From: Bacillota bacterium
GTDB taxonomy: Bacteria > Bacillota > Clostridia > Tissierellales > Tissierellaceae
Direction: 5' to 3'
Length of the DNA: 64,000 bases
Assembly (NCBI GenBank): GCA_023388495.1
Contig: JAEWGC010000011.1
Span: 124,001 to 188,000, forward strand
Shown here: positions 26,577-36,051 of the stretch, one piece after another
Layout of the letters: each line of letters starts with the position of its first letter
Numbering within the stretch: the first letter of the stretch is position 1
Program-made: the position numbers and the translations under genes
The notes under the pieces: generated by a model
Database searches by the model: none
The model's input: the letters and a program-made list of their open reading frames with translations, nothing else
What the model was told of the DNA's origin: nothing

Positions 26577-27398
26577 ATGGAAGGTTATTTAAAAGTCCGA
26601 GATGGTATAGAAATTTTTTATAGAAAAGATATTATAGAATCGCCGAGAGGTATAGTTCTAATTAATCATGGGTTTGCAGAACATCTTGGAAGATATAACT
26701 ATATAACACAAAGGCTCAATCATGAAGGATACAATGTATATCGCTATGATTTAAGAGGTCATGGTAAGACAAAATCAGTAAAAGGTCATATAGATTCCTA
26801 TGAGGACTTTATATTAGATTGTGATGATATAGTAGAACTAATTAAAAGAGAAAATGAGAATTTACCTATTTTTATTCTTGGACATAGTATGGGGGGATTT
26901 ATCACATGTTTATACGGGTTAAGGTATCCTGATAAACTTGAGGGACAAATATTCTCAGGTGCTGCTGTCAATACTTTGCCAAGAGCTAAAGGCTATAGAT
27001 CCTATTTATATGAATTTTTAAATATATTTGGGAAAAACATAAGAATTAAAAATCCTGTTACTAGAGATATATGTAGGGATGAGAAGGTTATAACAGAGTA
27101 TACAGAAGACTCATTAGTATTAAAAGATGCAACATTAAACTTTTATGTACAATTTTTAGTAAAGGGAAGAAGGTATATTAATAAAAATATTAAAAAATAT
27201 ACCTATCCATGTTTCATTGTTCATGGAGGGGCAGATAAAATAGTGCCTAAAGAAGTTGCATACTACCTATATAACAATATATCCTCTAAGGATAAAGAAA
27301 TAAAAATATATGATAATCTATATCATGAAATTTTAAATGAAAAGGAAAAAAATCAGGTAGTAGATGATATATTATTCTGGTTAAATCATAGGGGGTAA
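26577..27398 (+). CDS. Alpha/beta hydrolase, monoacylglycerol lipase-like
   Basis: Serine hydrolase of 273 residues: oxyanion block NHGFAEH, GHSMGG nucleophile elbow, VHGGADKIVP with the acid residue, and LYHEILNE with the catalytic His. This matches the Hydrolase_4 family (monoglyceride lipase-like). It probably cleaves short-chain or mono-acyl glycerides or esters in the cytoplasm. It starts 19 bases after the GH3 gene and may share its transcript. Confidence 0.88.
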   Translation: MEGYLKVRDGIEIFYRKDIIESPRGIVLINHGFAEHLGRYNYITQRLNHEGYNVYRYDLRGHGKTKSVKGHIDSYEDFILDCDDIVELIKRENENLPIFILGHSMGGFITCLYGLRYPDKLEGQIFSGAAVNTLPRAKGYRSYLYEFLNIFGKNIRIKNPVTRDICRDEKVITEYTEDSLVLKDATLNFYVQFLVKGRRYINKNIKKYTYPCFIVHGGADKIVPKEVAYYLYNNISSKDKEIKIYDNLYHEILNEKEKNQVVDDILFWLNHRG

Positions 27399-27402
27399 TA
27401 TT

Positions 27403-27606
27403 TTGATAATTGGGATAGGATTTATATCAATAGGTATGTTTATTTATATAGAGGGAAATTATGATATAAACAATGTAAATGGAGAAAGAGTTATTAGTAA
27501 AAAGAAAGATATTATCAAAGATAGAATATATAGATATAAGATTTTAACATCTGTATTTGCAGTACTCCTTGGAATGTTTAGAATCATAAGTTCAATTATA
27601 TATTAA
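27403..27606 (+). CDS. Small two-helix membrane protein
   Basis: 67 residues with hydrophobic helices at about 1-16 and 46-66 and a charged middle (RVISKKKDIIKDR). The TTG at 27403 lies seven bases after GGGGG, overlapping the preceding gene's end, so it is likely real. No family is recognised. It precedes a large membrane protein by 11 bases, so a role in the same complex is possible. Confidence 0.6.
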   Translation: MIIGIGFISIGMFIYIEGNYDINNVNGERVISKKKDIIKDRIYRYKILTSVFAVLLGMFRIISSIIY

Positions 27607-27617
27607 GGTGATTTATT

Positions 27618-29426
27618 ATGACTAAGAAAATACTAAGATTAATAGTTTTGATTTTTATATTATTGCTACCTAGAGTTGTATTTGGAGAAGATATAAACTC
27701 CATTATAGTAGTAGTTGATGAATTATCAATAAAAACTATAGAAGAGCTATCTTTAGACAAATATAGTTTAGGATTTGTAAATTTAAAAACCAGGTCACCA
27801 TATACGGAAGAGGGGTTATATCTATCCATAAACACAGGAAGAAAACTAAGCTTAAAAGAGGTAGGGAAAAAGGATATTAAAATTGACTATCTAGGTGATA
27901 TACTAATCAGGGAAAAGGTTTCATATATTGGGCAGGGAAAAGGTAGTCTTTTAATAGGAAATAAAGAGGGAAAAGTTGATTATAGTCAAGATTTGGTATC
28001 ATATGATTATAATTGGCTAATAGAGAACACAAATAACTTCCTAGATAAATCTAAGGTTCTAGTTTTAGAATATGATTTTCAACAGGATTCTAGTAGGATA
28101 GAAATTTTAAATAGATATTTAGAGCATTATAAAGACAACAAAATAATCGTTTTACCCAAAGCTGTAGCAATGGAAGATAAATATCTATTAAATAAATATC
28201 TTGCTCCCGTTGTTTATATTCATAAGGATAATAATGGAATACTTAATAGCCCATCTACGAAGAGAGAAGGATTTGTAGCCTTAGAAGATATTTCGGCTCA
28301 AATAAAAGATACATATGGTTATACAAAGAAAACAGATATAGGGAAGCCCTTTAAAATCATAGAATTAGAGGACCCTATAGATGAATTTAAAGATATATAT
28401 AAGAAAAATATAAATCTATTAATTATTGCATATTTATTCCATGGAATGACCTACTCTGCACAAGTATTACTTGGAATATGGATGTTAAAGTTCAATAAAA
28501 TCGACAGATGGGTATATAGTATTTATGCTTTTGTAGCAGTAAACATCTGTATCTCCCTGCTATTGGGTATATTCGAATTCCATAAGAATATTTTTGTTTA
28601 TTTAGTAGTTAATTTATTGATATCCTATTTAGTTACAGATTTTATTATAAAAAGAAAATGGGATATAATAAATTTCATTAGCATATTAACATATGGTCTA
28701 ATAGTCGTGGGAACTTGTCTTTATTCAAAAATGATTTACAATTCATATATAGGATTTAATAATCTTATATATGGAGCTAGATATTATGGGTTAAATAATG
28801 GAATAATGGGTGTCTTGTTAGCCACTTCTATATTATGTTTCTTTGATATAATTAAATGTAGAGAAAATAATAGCTTAAGAAAAATCATAGGATTATTTAT
28901 TTTTACAATTAATATGGTAACATTATCCACTTATTTTGGTGCAAATACAGGTGGATTTATAACATCTGTTGTATTATTTGGAATTATGGTTTATAGTTTG
29001 TTTTTCTCTAATAAAAGAATAGTTAAAGGCTTGTTATTATTTCTTTTAATAGGGGTCTTTATATTTGGCTTAAATATAATGTTTGATAATTTTAGTGGAG
29101 AAAATACGCATGCTTTGGGATTTTTTTATAGATTAAAAGAAAATGGATTAAGTGAATTGATTTCCCTTGTGTCATTCAAGGCTACTGAGCTTTTTAAATT
29201 AACAGTACTACCGCCATTTTCCATAGTGTTAATTTTTCAAGGCATTATACTTAAGAAGCTTAAAAAAGATATAATTGATAATAAAGAGTTAAAAAAAGAA
29301 GCAATGATAATTCTCACTACTTCCTTAATTGGCTTTATATTAAATGATACAGGAGTTATTACATTAATTTATATGATTCACTATCTAAATTTAAATATAA
29401 TTAGCCGTAGATTAAATGTCCAATAA
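27618..29426 (+). CDS. Large membrane protein with an extracytoplasmic N-terminal domain (unknown function)
   Basis: The 602-residue protein starts with a signal-anchor-like helix (5-23). A soluble domain (about 24-265) begins IIVVVDELSI, reminiscent of alkaline-phosphatase-like domains but without obvious metal-binding motifs. The rest holds about ten membrane helices. The segment GARYYGLNNGIMGVL and the later GANTGG resemble conserved blocks of large Firmicutes envelope proteins with a sulfatase-like domain and a polytopic tail. Their function is unknown to me. It ends two bases from the opposing MFS gene with no terminator in between. Confidence 0.5.
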   Translation: MTKKILRLIVLIFILLLPRVVFGEDINSIIVVVDELSIKTIEELSLDKYSLGFVNLKTRSPYTEEGLYLSINTGRKLSLKEVGKKDIKIDYLGDILIREKVSYIGQGKGSLLIGNKEGKVDYSQDLVSYDYNWLIENTNNFLDKSKVLVLEYDFQQDSSRIEILNRYLEHYKDNKIIVLPKAVAMEDKYLLNKYLAPVVYIHKDNNGILNSPSTKREGFVALEDISAQIKDTYGYTKKTDIGKPFKIIELEDPIDEFKDIYKKNINLLIIAYLFHGMTYSAQVLLGIWMLKFNKIDRWVYSIYAFVAVNICISLLLGIFEFHKNIFVYLVVNLLISYLVTDFIIKRKWDIINFISILTYGLIVVGTCLYSKMIYNSYIGFNNLIYGARYYGLNNGIMGVLLATSILCFFDIIKCRENNSLRKIIGLFIFTINMVTLSTYFGANTGGFITSVVLFGIMVYSLFFSNKRIVKGLLLFLLIGVFIFGLNIMFDNFSGENTHALGFFYRLKENGLSELISLVSFKATELFKLTVLPPFSIVLIFQGIILKKLKKDIIDNKELKKEAMIILTTSLIGFILNDTGVITLIYMIHYLNLNIISRRLNVQ

Positions 29427-29428
29427 AA

Positions 29429-30571
29429 TCATTCTTCTATCTGAAGTTTAGAAATGATAAGAACTGCTATAGTTGCTGAAATCGTTGCGATACATAGCAT
29501 AAGTTTAAATCCACCTATAGTATAGATAAGAGGACCTATTATACTATAGAATGTTATGGTAATGGCATTCATAGTGTAAAATAAGCTCATAAAGGTTCCC
29601 CTTTTTTCTGGTACAACTTCAGAGGCTAAGGCCTGATAGGAAGTCCATCCACCATCTAATCCGAAGGAAAATAAGGTTACAAATCCTAATACTAGAGTTA
29701 AGGAATTAAGAAAAGGTATAGGTGCCAAGGAGAATATGGTCATAATAAACAATCCCTTAGATAACCTATATTTGCCTAGCTTGTCTGAGAAAATTCCTGA
29801 AAAAAGAATACCAGAAATAGTTCCGATAGCTATAATAGTATATGCAAAACCTATATTTACCTGAGAAAGATTAAAGTGATTTGAAAGATAAATACTTAAA
29901 TAATTTAATAAAAGTGATGGGCTAGTTAGTAATAAAAATACTGTGATTAATATCTTTTTAGCCGTAGGGTTTTTAAGCAAGGATAAAAACTCATTCTTAT
30001 CTACCTTAACCTCAGGAGATTTCTTGGTTTCAGGTAAGTTCTTAAAGAGAATTAAAGCAAAGATGCCTAAAACAGCTAAAGGAATATATATTACTGTTAG
30101 ATTATTATACTTACTAACTAAATAAGTAGCATATATTGGACTAAAAAGTATGGCTATACCGAAGGCTGCTCTTAAGAGTCCAGAAGCCTTGCCACGATTC
30201 TCATAGGATATAAACTCTGATATGTAAGATAGGTTTGTACCACTTATTGAGAAATAAGAAAAACCAATAAATATCCTTGCAAAGGCAAATAGATATGGTG
30301 ATTTAGCAAGTCCTCCTATTATGGAACCAATAATAAATAGTATTAAGGATATAGTTAAGCTTTTTTTCTTACCATATTTATCAGCAAAAACACCTAGATA
30401 TGGGACAAGGAATCCAACTAATGAATACCCTAAATTAAAAAACATTACCATAGCCTCATTAATAGAAAAGTAGTCCGCAAGAAAAGGAGCCAAGGGACCA
30501 ATTACACCCATTTCCACAGCTATAATTATCTGGATTAAAAATGTAGCTAAAAACATTAAAATATTGTTCAT
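29429..30571 (-). CDS. MFS transporter
   Basis: A 380-residue protein with twelve hydrophobic segments and the MFS loop signature GVFADKYGKKKS between helices 2 and 3. The usual start is at ATG 30571 behind GGAGG; a further upstream frame to 30733 lacks a ribosome binding site and overlaps the divergent ABC gene's promoter. The family exports drugs or small molecules; the substrate is unassigned. It converges with the unknown membrane gene and diverges from an ABC exporter with which it shares a promoter region. Confidence 0.85.
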   Translation of the reverse strand: MNNILMFLATFLIQIIIAVEMGVIGPLAPFLADYFSINEAMVMFFNLGYSLVGFLVPYLGVFADKYGKKKSLTISLILFIIGSIIGGLAKSPYLFAFARIFIGFSYFSISGTNLSYISEFISYENRGKASGLLRAAFGIAILFSPIYATYLVSKYNNLTVIYIPLAVLGIFALILFKNLPETKKSPEVKVDKNEFLSLLKNPTAKKILITVFLLLTSPSLLLNYLSIYLSNHFNLSQVNIGFAYTIIAIGTISGILFSGIFSDKLGKYRLSKGLFIMTIFSLAPIPFLNSLTLVLGFVTLFSFGLDGGWTSYQALASEVVPEKRGTFMSLFYTMNAITITFYSIIGPLIYTIGGFKLMLCIATISATIAVLIISKLQIEE

Positions 30572-30618
30572 ATTAACCTCCAAATCATAATTGTTAATTA
30601 ATATATAATATAATACAA

Positions 30619-30647
30619 TTGAAAAAAAAGCAAAACTATTATATAAT
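30619..30647 (+). promoter_or_regulatory. Sigma-A promoter of the ABC exporter gene
   Basis: TTGAAA (30619-30624), 17-bp spacer, TATAAT (30642-30647). On the opposite strand TTGCTT and TATTAT, 17 apart, can serve the MFS gene. Confidence 0.7.
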
Positions 30648-30697
30648 ATTCGTGACTCGAAATATATATTTGCGAAAATTAAGGGGGAGTGAATTAC

Positions 30698-32428
30698 TTG
30701 ATTAAGAGATTTATATCTTATTACAAACCACATAAAAAACTATTCTTTATAGATATGTTTTTTGCATTGCTTATATCTATATCAGACCTTGTTTTTCCAG
30801 TTTTCACAAGGAAGATGATAAATGAGATCATACCAGAGGGAAGAATGGATCTTCTTATAAGATGGACAATTATTATGACTCTATTATTTGTCCTTAGATA
30901 TATAAGCAATTATATTGTACTATACTGGGGGCATATTTTAGGAGTTAGAATTGAGCATGATATGCGAAGCGATATATTTACACATCTACAGACCTTGCCA
31001 TTTAGCTATTATGATAATAATAAGACAGGGCATATTATGTCTAGAATAGTCAATGATTTAAGAGATATAACAGAACTTGCACATCATGGTCCAGAGGATC
31101 TATTTATATCTTTAGTAATGCTAGTAGGTTCATTTGTTGTATTGATTAGAATCGAATGGAGATTGACTGTAGTTTTATTTACATTTATTCCTATTGTAAT
31201 ATGGTTTGTTATATCTAAAAGGAATAGAATGTCAAACTCTTTTAGAGAGGTAAGGAAAAAGATTGCAAATGTAAATGCCCAGCTTGAAAACAGCATTTCA
31301 GGAATTAGAGTCGCAAAGTCATTTACTAATGAAGAATATGAGATTGAAAAGTTTAATGAAGGAAATCTTAGTTTTAGTGATGCTAGAAAAGAATCTTATA
31401 AGGTTATGGCTGAGTTTTCAGCGGGGATTGGAGTCATTACTAGTATACTTAATCTATTAGTAATAAGTCTAGGAGGTTATTTTGTATATAAGAATATAAT
31501 TAACTTTGGAGATTTATTTTCCTTTACACTTTATGTGAATTTCTTTATGCAACCAATTAGAAGATTATCAGAGTTCTCGCAACAACTTCAGGATGGAATG
31601 ACAGGCTTTGAAAGATTTATTGAGATCATGGATATAAAGCCAGATATTACAGATAAAGAAAAGGCTTTGGAATTAGAAGATGTAAAAGGAGAGATTAGAT
31701 TTAATAATGTATCCTTTAGTTATAACAATGGTAAGAATACAGTTCTATCAAATTTAAATCTTTCTATAGATGCGGGGAAAACCATAGCACTAGTTGGTCC
31801 TTCAGGTGCGGGAAAGACTACTCTATGTCATCTTATTCCAAGATTCTATGAAATTGAAGATGGAGAGATTTTACTAGACAACATAGATATTAGAGATATT
31901 AAGATTAAGAGCTTAAGAAAGAAAATAGGGTTAGTACAACAGGATGTATTTTTATTCACTGGTACTATTCGTGATAATATAATATATGGAAATCCAGAAG
32001 CCAGTGAAGAAGAAGTTATAGAGGCGGCTAAAAAGGCAAGTATACATGATTTTATTATTTCTTTACCTGATGGATATGACACTTTTATAGGTGAAAAGGG
32101 TGTTAAATTATCTGGTGGTCAGAAACAAAGAATTTCAATCGCAAGATTATTTCTAAAAAACCCACCAATATTGGTGTTAGATGAAGCTACATCAGCCCTT
32201 GATAATGAAACTGAAATAATGATACAAAAATCCTTGGAAGATTTGTCTAAGGGAAGAACTACTTTAGTAATTGCACATAGACTATCAACAATAAAAAATG
32301 CTGACGAAATTTTGGTATTAACCTCGGATGGAATTGCAGAAAGAGGAAACCATGAAGTCTTACTAGAAAAGGATGGAATATATTCTAAATTATATAAATC
32401 ACAATTTAAGGATTTAATAGAAGAATAG
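30698..32428 (+). CDS. Homodimeric-type ABC exporter (MsbA/BmrA-like)
   Basis: 576 residues: six-helix exporter domain (about 1-310), then Walker A GPSGAGKTT, Q-loop region, signature LSGGQKQR, Walker B LVLDEATSALD and SHRLST-like AHRLST. Such half-transporters usually export lipids or drugs as homodimers. The start is TTG 30698, eight bases after AGGGGGAG; the GTG at 30689 overlaps the site and is rejected. It is preceded by a good promoter, and its end forms a hairpin reaching into the next gene's ribosome binding site. Confidence 0.88.
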   Translation: MIKRFISYYKPHKKLFFIDMFFALLISISDLVFPVFTRKMINEIIPEGRMDLLIRWTIIMTLLFVLRYISNYIVLYWGHILGVRIEHDMRSDIFTHLQTLPFSYYDNNKTGHIMSRIVNDLRDITELAHHGPEDLFISLVMLVGSFVVLIRIEWRLTVVLFTFIPIVIWFVISKRNRMSNSFREVRKKIANVNAQLENSISGIRVAKSFTNEEYEIEKFNEGNLSFSDARKESYKVMAEFSAGIGVITSILNLLVISLGGYFVYKNIINFGDLFSFTLYVNFFMQPIRRLSEFSQQLQDGMTGFERFIEIMDIKPDITDKEKALELEDVKGEIRFNNVSFSYNNGKNTVLSNLNLSIDAGKTIALVGPSGAGKTTLCHLIPRFYEIEDGEILLDNIDIRDIKIKSLRKKIGLVQQDVFLFTGTIRDNIIYGNPEASEEEVIEAAKKASIHDFIISLPDGYDTFIGEKGVKLSGGQKQRISIARLFLKNPPILVLDEATSALDNETEIMIQKSLEDLSKGRTTLVIAHRLSTIKNADEILVLTSDGIAERGNHEVLLEKDGIYSKLYKSQFKDLIEE

Positions 32429-32432
32429 TATC

Positions 32433-32487
32433 AAAAGCACCTCCCTTAACATATTATATTAGAGGAATATAAAGGGGAGGTGCTTTT
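32433..32487 (+). promoter_or_regulatory. Hairpin sequestering the ribosome binding site of the 105-aa gene, also a terminator
   Basis: A perfect 13-bp stem (32433-32445 with 32475-32487, AAAAGCACCTCCC/GGGAGGTGCTTTT) with a 29-base loop. The right arm contains the GGGGAGGTG ribosome binding site and ends at the base before ATG 32488. The TTTT at its end also makes it an intrinsic terminator for the ABC gene. Confidence 0.7.
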
Positions 32488-32805
32488 ATGTATTATGATT
32501 ATCCTGAATTATATTACAGAATTTATCCAAAGGTTATAGATGCAGTAAATCAGCATTTAGACGAAAATTGTTCTATGGAGGAAATGACAAAAGAACAAAT
32601 GGATAAGATAGTAGACGATGTATATATAAAGATGGTGCGCGAATGCCCAGAAATACATGAAGATCCATATGAAAGAAGATATAGGGGGAGGGTCAGAGCA
32701 GAACAGGGTATATTCTATGGAAGAAGCAGAATTATTAGGGACTTAATAACTATATTGTTAATTTCTGAATTATTTAGAAGAAATCAAAGTTTTTATCCAT
32801 TATGA
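32488..32805 (+). CDS. Conserved protein of unknown function
   Basis: 105 residues beginning YYDYPELYYRIYPKV, with a central acidic helix (EEMTKEQMDKIVDD) and a basic end (RYRGRVRAEQGIFYGRSRI) with a short hydrophobic tail. I recognise it as a clostridial conserved hypothetical with no known function. Its ribosome binding site is buried in the upstream hairpin, so its translation is probably regulated or low. It has its own terminator. Confidence 0.65.
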   Translation: MYYDYPELYYRIYPKVIDAVNQHLDENCSMEEMTKEQMDKIVDDVYIKMVRECPEIHEDPYERRYRGRVRAEQGIFYGRSRIIRDLITILLISELFRRNQSFYPL

Positions 32806-32806
32806 T

Positions 32807-32834
32807 AAATAGGCTGAAATCAGCCTATTTTAGT
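32807..32834 (+). terminator. Intrinsic terminator
   Basis: AAATAGGCTG/CAGCCTATTT stem (32807-32816 with 32821-32830) and a T-rich tail. Confidence 0.85.
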
Positions 32835-32888
32835 TTGAATACTTGATTTCTGGAAATATATATACATAAGAATAGATACTGTAAAGCC

Positions 32889-32940
32889 TTTGTAACTAAA
32901 TATTAATTTATTTGTAACCAATAGAATTAATATTTATAAT
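32889..32940 (+). promoter_or_regulatory. Promoter with direct TTTGTAAC repeats ahead of the deacetylase operon
   Basis: TTGTAA (32912-32917), 17-bp spacer, TATAAT (32935-32940) form a promoter. TTTGTAAC occurs at 32889-32896 and again at 32911-32918, 22 bp apart, so on one face of the helix; the second copy is the -35 region. The midway 11-bp position holds a poorer copy (four of eight). TGTAAC half-sites resemble those of OmpR-family regulators such as WalR. The downstream regulator is a candidate for autoregulation. Confidence 0.6.
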
Positions 32941-32994
32941 ATGCTAAAATTAAACATATGGTAGAATGAGACAAGTAATAAAGGGGTGAAAACA

Positions 32995-33942
32995 ATGAAA
33001 GCAGACAGCAAATCCTTTGTTTTAAAGAAAAGGTATATCATTTTACTTGCTATTGTATTTTTTTTAATTGGAGGTACATCAGTAAAGCTTTTTTATGATT
33101 CAAATAATGTAGCTGTGGCTACTAGCGTTTCAAAAACTTTAAATATTATGGGATCCAATAGTCCCGTTAATATAGTTTTAGATGAAGAGATCAAAAGAAT
33201 TGAAGAAGAAAGAGTTAGGGCTGAAGAAGAATTAAAAAGAATTGAAGAAGAAAAGAGAATAGCAGAGGAAAAAAGGATTGAAGAAGAAAAGAGAATAAAA
33301 GAAGAAAAAGCTAGAGAAGAAAAAACAAAAAAAATAGGAGATAAAAAAACAGAAGGGAAGAAAATAGCCTATTTAACTTTTGATGATGGTCCATCAAAAA
33401 CAAACACACCAGCAATATTAGATATATTATCTCATTATGATATCAAGGCTACATTTTTTATTTTAGGTAAAATGGTAGATTCTAATCCAGATATTTTAAA
33501 GAGGACCTATGAGGAAGGGCATTCCATAGGGCATCATTCCTATAGTCATAAATATGGTCATATATATAAAAATATTGAAAACTTTTTAAGTGAAATAAAA
33601 TCTACAGAAATCGCTCTTAAAAATATTTTAGGAGAAGAGTTTGAAACAAAACTATTAAGATTGCCAGGTGGATCCTATGAAAAATATAAGAAAAAATTTG
33701 TAGAGGCAGCAGCTGATCTAGGATATAAAAATTATGACTGGAATGCATTAAATGGTGATGCAGAGGGAATAAATTTATCTAAGGAAAAATTAATAAATAG
33801 ATTGAAGGCTACAGTAAAGGGTAGAAAAGAAGTTATTATATTAATGCATGACTCAGATTCTAAAAAATCAACAGTTGAAGCTTTACCTGAAATTATTGAT
33901 TATCTTATAAGTGAAGGATATGAGTTTAGAACTTTAGATTAA
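32995..33942 (+). CDS. Membrane-anchored polysaccharide deacetylase (NodB domain)
   Basis: 315 residues: an N-terminal membrane anchor (about 12-32), a highly charged Glu/Lys coiled region (about 60-118), then a NodB domain with TFDDG (D130 and D131), HHSYSH (H181, H185), RLPGGS, and LMHDS. The metal triad Asp-His-His is complete. It probably removes acetyl groups from cell-wall glycans outside the membrane. ATG 32995 after AAAGGGGTG is the start. It is followed by the regulator gene in the same direction, likely one operon. Confidence 0.9.
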   Translation: MKADSKSFVLKKRYIILLAIVFFLIGGTSVKLFYDSNNVAVATSVSKTLNIMGSNSPVNIVLDEEIKRIEEERVRAEEELKRIEEEKRIAEEKRIEEEKRIKEEKAREEKTKKIGDKKTEGKKIAYLTFDDGPSKTNTPAILDILSHYDIKATFFILGKMVDSNPDILKRTYEEGHSIGHHSYSHKYGHIYKNIENFLSEIKSTEIALKNILGEEFETKLLRLPGGSYEKYKKKFVEAAADLGYKNYDWNALNGDAEGINLSKEKLINRLKATVKGRKEVIILMHDSDSKKSTVEALPEIIDYLISEGYEFRTLD

Positions 33943-33961
33943 GATTAAGGACGTGGTTTTT

Positions 33962-34654
33962 ATGAATAGAACAATTCTTATAGTAGAGGACGAATCTTCC
34001 ATAAGGAAGTTTATAAGGATAAATCTTGAAAGAGAAGGTTTTAATGTACTAGAGGCTGGCAGTGGAGAAGAAGGAATAGAAATTGCTAAAAAAGAAAAGA
34101 TTGATATGGTGGTTTTAGACCTTATGCTACCAGGTATGGATGGATTTGAAGTGTGCAAGATTTTAAGAGAGGGTTTTCCAAATTTAGGGATAATAATGTT
34201 GACTGCTAAGTCTCAAGACGTAGATAAAATCATGGGCTTAGAGTATGGAACAGATGATTATATGACTAAACCTTTTAATCCTACAGAGTTAATCTTAAGA
34301 GTAAAATCTTTAGCGAGAAGAATAGAAACATCAGATGATATAAAGAAAACTACCATAATCAAATCAGATCCTTTTAAAATAGATACCTATTCTCGTAAAT
34401 TTTATAAAGAAAACTCTGAAATAGAACTTACCCCTACAGAATATTCAATAGCTAAACTTTTTATAGAGAATCCTGGAAAGGCCTTTAAGAGAGATGAAAT
34501 TTTGAACTTAGTATGGGGCTATGATTTTGTAGGTGATTCAAAAATTGTAGATGTAAATATTAGAAGACTCAGGTCTAAGATAGAAAATGATTCTAGTAAT
34601 CCAGACTTTATAGAAACTGTTTGGGGAGTAGGATATAGGTGGAAGGATAGATGA
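33962..34654 (+). CDS. OmpR/PhoB-family response regulator
   Basis: Receiver domain with phospho-acceptor D53 (VVLDLMLPGMDG), T/S and K of LTAK and TKPF blocks; winged-helix OmpR output domain at about 130-230 with LTPTEYSI, VDVNIRRLRSKI and GVGYRW. It partners with the kinase whose start overlaps it by four bases. The start is ATG 33962; a GTG at 33953 is too close to the AAGGA site. Likely controls the deacetylase and this operon through the TTTGTAAC repeats. Confidence 0.92.
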   Translation: MNRTILIVEDESSIRKFIRINLEREGFNVLEAGSGEEGIEIAKKEKIDMVVLDLMLPGMDGFEVCKILREGFPNLGIIMLTAKSQDVDKIMGLEYGTDDYMTKPFNPTELILRVKSLARRIETSDDIKKTTIIKSDPFKIDTYSRKFYKENSEIELTPTEYSIAKLFIENPGKAFKRDEILNLVWGYDFVGDSKIVDVNIRRLRSKIENDSSNPDFIETVWGVGYRWKDR

Positions 34655-36051
34655 AAAGGAGCATAAAAACTCGACTTGTTAAAAACTTTATGCTTATTAT
34701 TATTATAACTGTAGTTATCTTAGAGGTTGTACTAATAAACGGTGTTAAAGATTATTATTATAAAAATATAGAGGATTTACTCAGTAATCAGATAGAATTT
34801 TCTATTGATTATTATTTAAGATATTTTTCTTCTGATATGATAGAAGATACAATAATAGATGATATAGATGTATTTTGGCAACATACAACGGCGGAGGTTC
34901 AAATATTAAGCCCAAATGGGGAGCTTTTGATGGATTCCTTAGGGGCTACAAATAATGATCTAGACCTCTTTCCGGATATAAAAAAATCTGTAAATGGAGA
35001 AAAAGGAGTTTGGGTGGGAACTGTAGACTATTATGATAGTACTGTGATGTCAGTATCTTATCCAATAAAAGATCAAGATAGGATTATAGGAATTATTAGA
35101 TTTATTACTTCTCTTAAGGAGACCAATGGAATGGTAAGATCTATCTCCCTATTATTACTAGGTATGGGAGTTATAGTTATTTTTATATCGGGTATGGTAA
35201 GTGTTTTTCTCGCTAATTCCATAGTAAGACCTCTTAAAGAAGTGACGGAAGTGGCAGAGAAGATGGCTGACGGTCAATTAAGAGTACGTAGCAATATTAA
35301 ATTACAGGATGAAATAGGAAAGTTATCAGATACACTAAACTATATGGCAGAGGAATTAATTAAGAAGGAACAAATTAAAAATGATTTTATATCATCTGTA
35401 TCCCATGAGCTCCGCACTCCGCTTACATCCATAAAAGGATGGGCAATTACTCTAAAGTCTGAAGATTTCGGTGGAAATGAAATCATATCTGATGGTCTTG
35501 AAATTATAGAAAAAGAAAGTGATAGGCTTAGTATTATGGTAGAAGAGCTTCTGGATTTTTCTAGATTTGTTTCTGGAAGGATAAAACTGGAAAACTATGA
35601 ATTTGAAATAAAAGATACTATTGAAATGATTGGAAAGCAATTAACCCCTAGAGCTATAAATAATAGGATTGAATTTATTATAAATATAGATCAAAATCTT
35701 GGAGTTATGCTAGGAGATGAAAATAGAATAAAGCAAGTACTTATTAACCTTTTGGATAATGCATTTAAATTTACCTCGGAACAAGGGAAAGTCATTTTAA
35801 ATGCTCACAAAGAGAATGATATTTTAGTATTAGAAGTAAAAGATACTGGAGTTGGTATATCTGAAGAAGAATTACCAAAAGTAAAGGAGAAATTTTACAA
35901 AGGAAAAAACAGTAAATCCCATAGTGGCATTGGATTATCTATTTGTGATGAGATTGTTAAACTTCATAATGGTACAATGGAGATATCCTCTAATATCAAT
36001 GAAGGAACTAAGGTGACAGTAAAATTACCATTAAGGGAGGTTAGCAAATGA
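34651..36051 (+). CDS. Membrane sensor histidine kinase
   Basis: Two membrane helices (about 12-30 and 168-190) enclose an extracytoplasmic sensor of about 135 residues with PAS-like content. A HAMP domain follows (to about 245), then HisKA with SHELRTPL (phospho-acceptor H252) and an HATPase domain (NLLDNAFKF, DTGVGIS, GIGLSI). ATGA overlaps its start with the regulator's stop, indicating coupled translation. It resembles the WalK/ResE/PhoR kinases. The signal is probably at the cell envelope. Confidence 0.93.
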   Translation: MKRSIKTRLVKNFMLIIIITVVILEVVLINGVKDYYYKNIEDLLSNQIEFSIDYYLRYFSSDMIEDTIIDDIDVFWQHTTAEVQILSPNGELLMDSLGATNNDLDLFPDIKKSVNGEKGVWVGTVDYYDSTVMSVSYPIKDQDRIIGIIRFITSLKETNGMVRSISLLLLGMGVIVIFISGMVSVFLANSIVRPLKEVTEVAEKMADGQLRVRSNIKLQDEIGKLSDTLNYMAEELIKKEQIKNDFISSVSHELRTPLTSIKGWAITLKSEDFGGNEIISDGLEIIEKESDRLSIMVEELLDFSRFVSGRIKLENYEFEIKDTIEMIGKQLTPRAINNRIEFIINIDQNLGVMLGDENRIKQVLINLLDNAFKFTSEQGKVILNAHKENDILVLEVKDTGVGISEEELPKVKEKFYKGKNSKSHSGIGLSICDEIVKLHNGTMEISSNINEGTKVTVKLPLREVSK

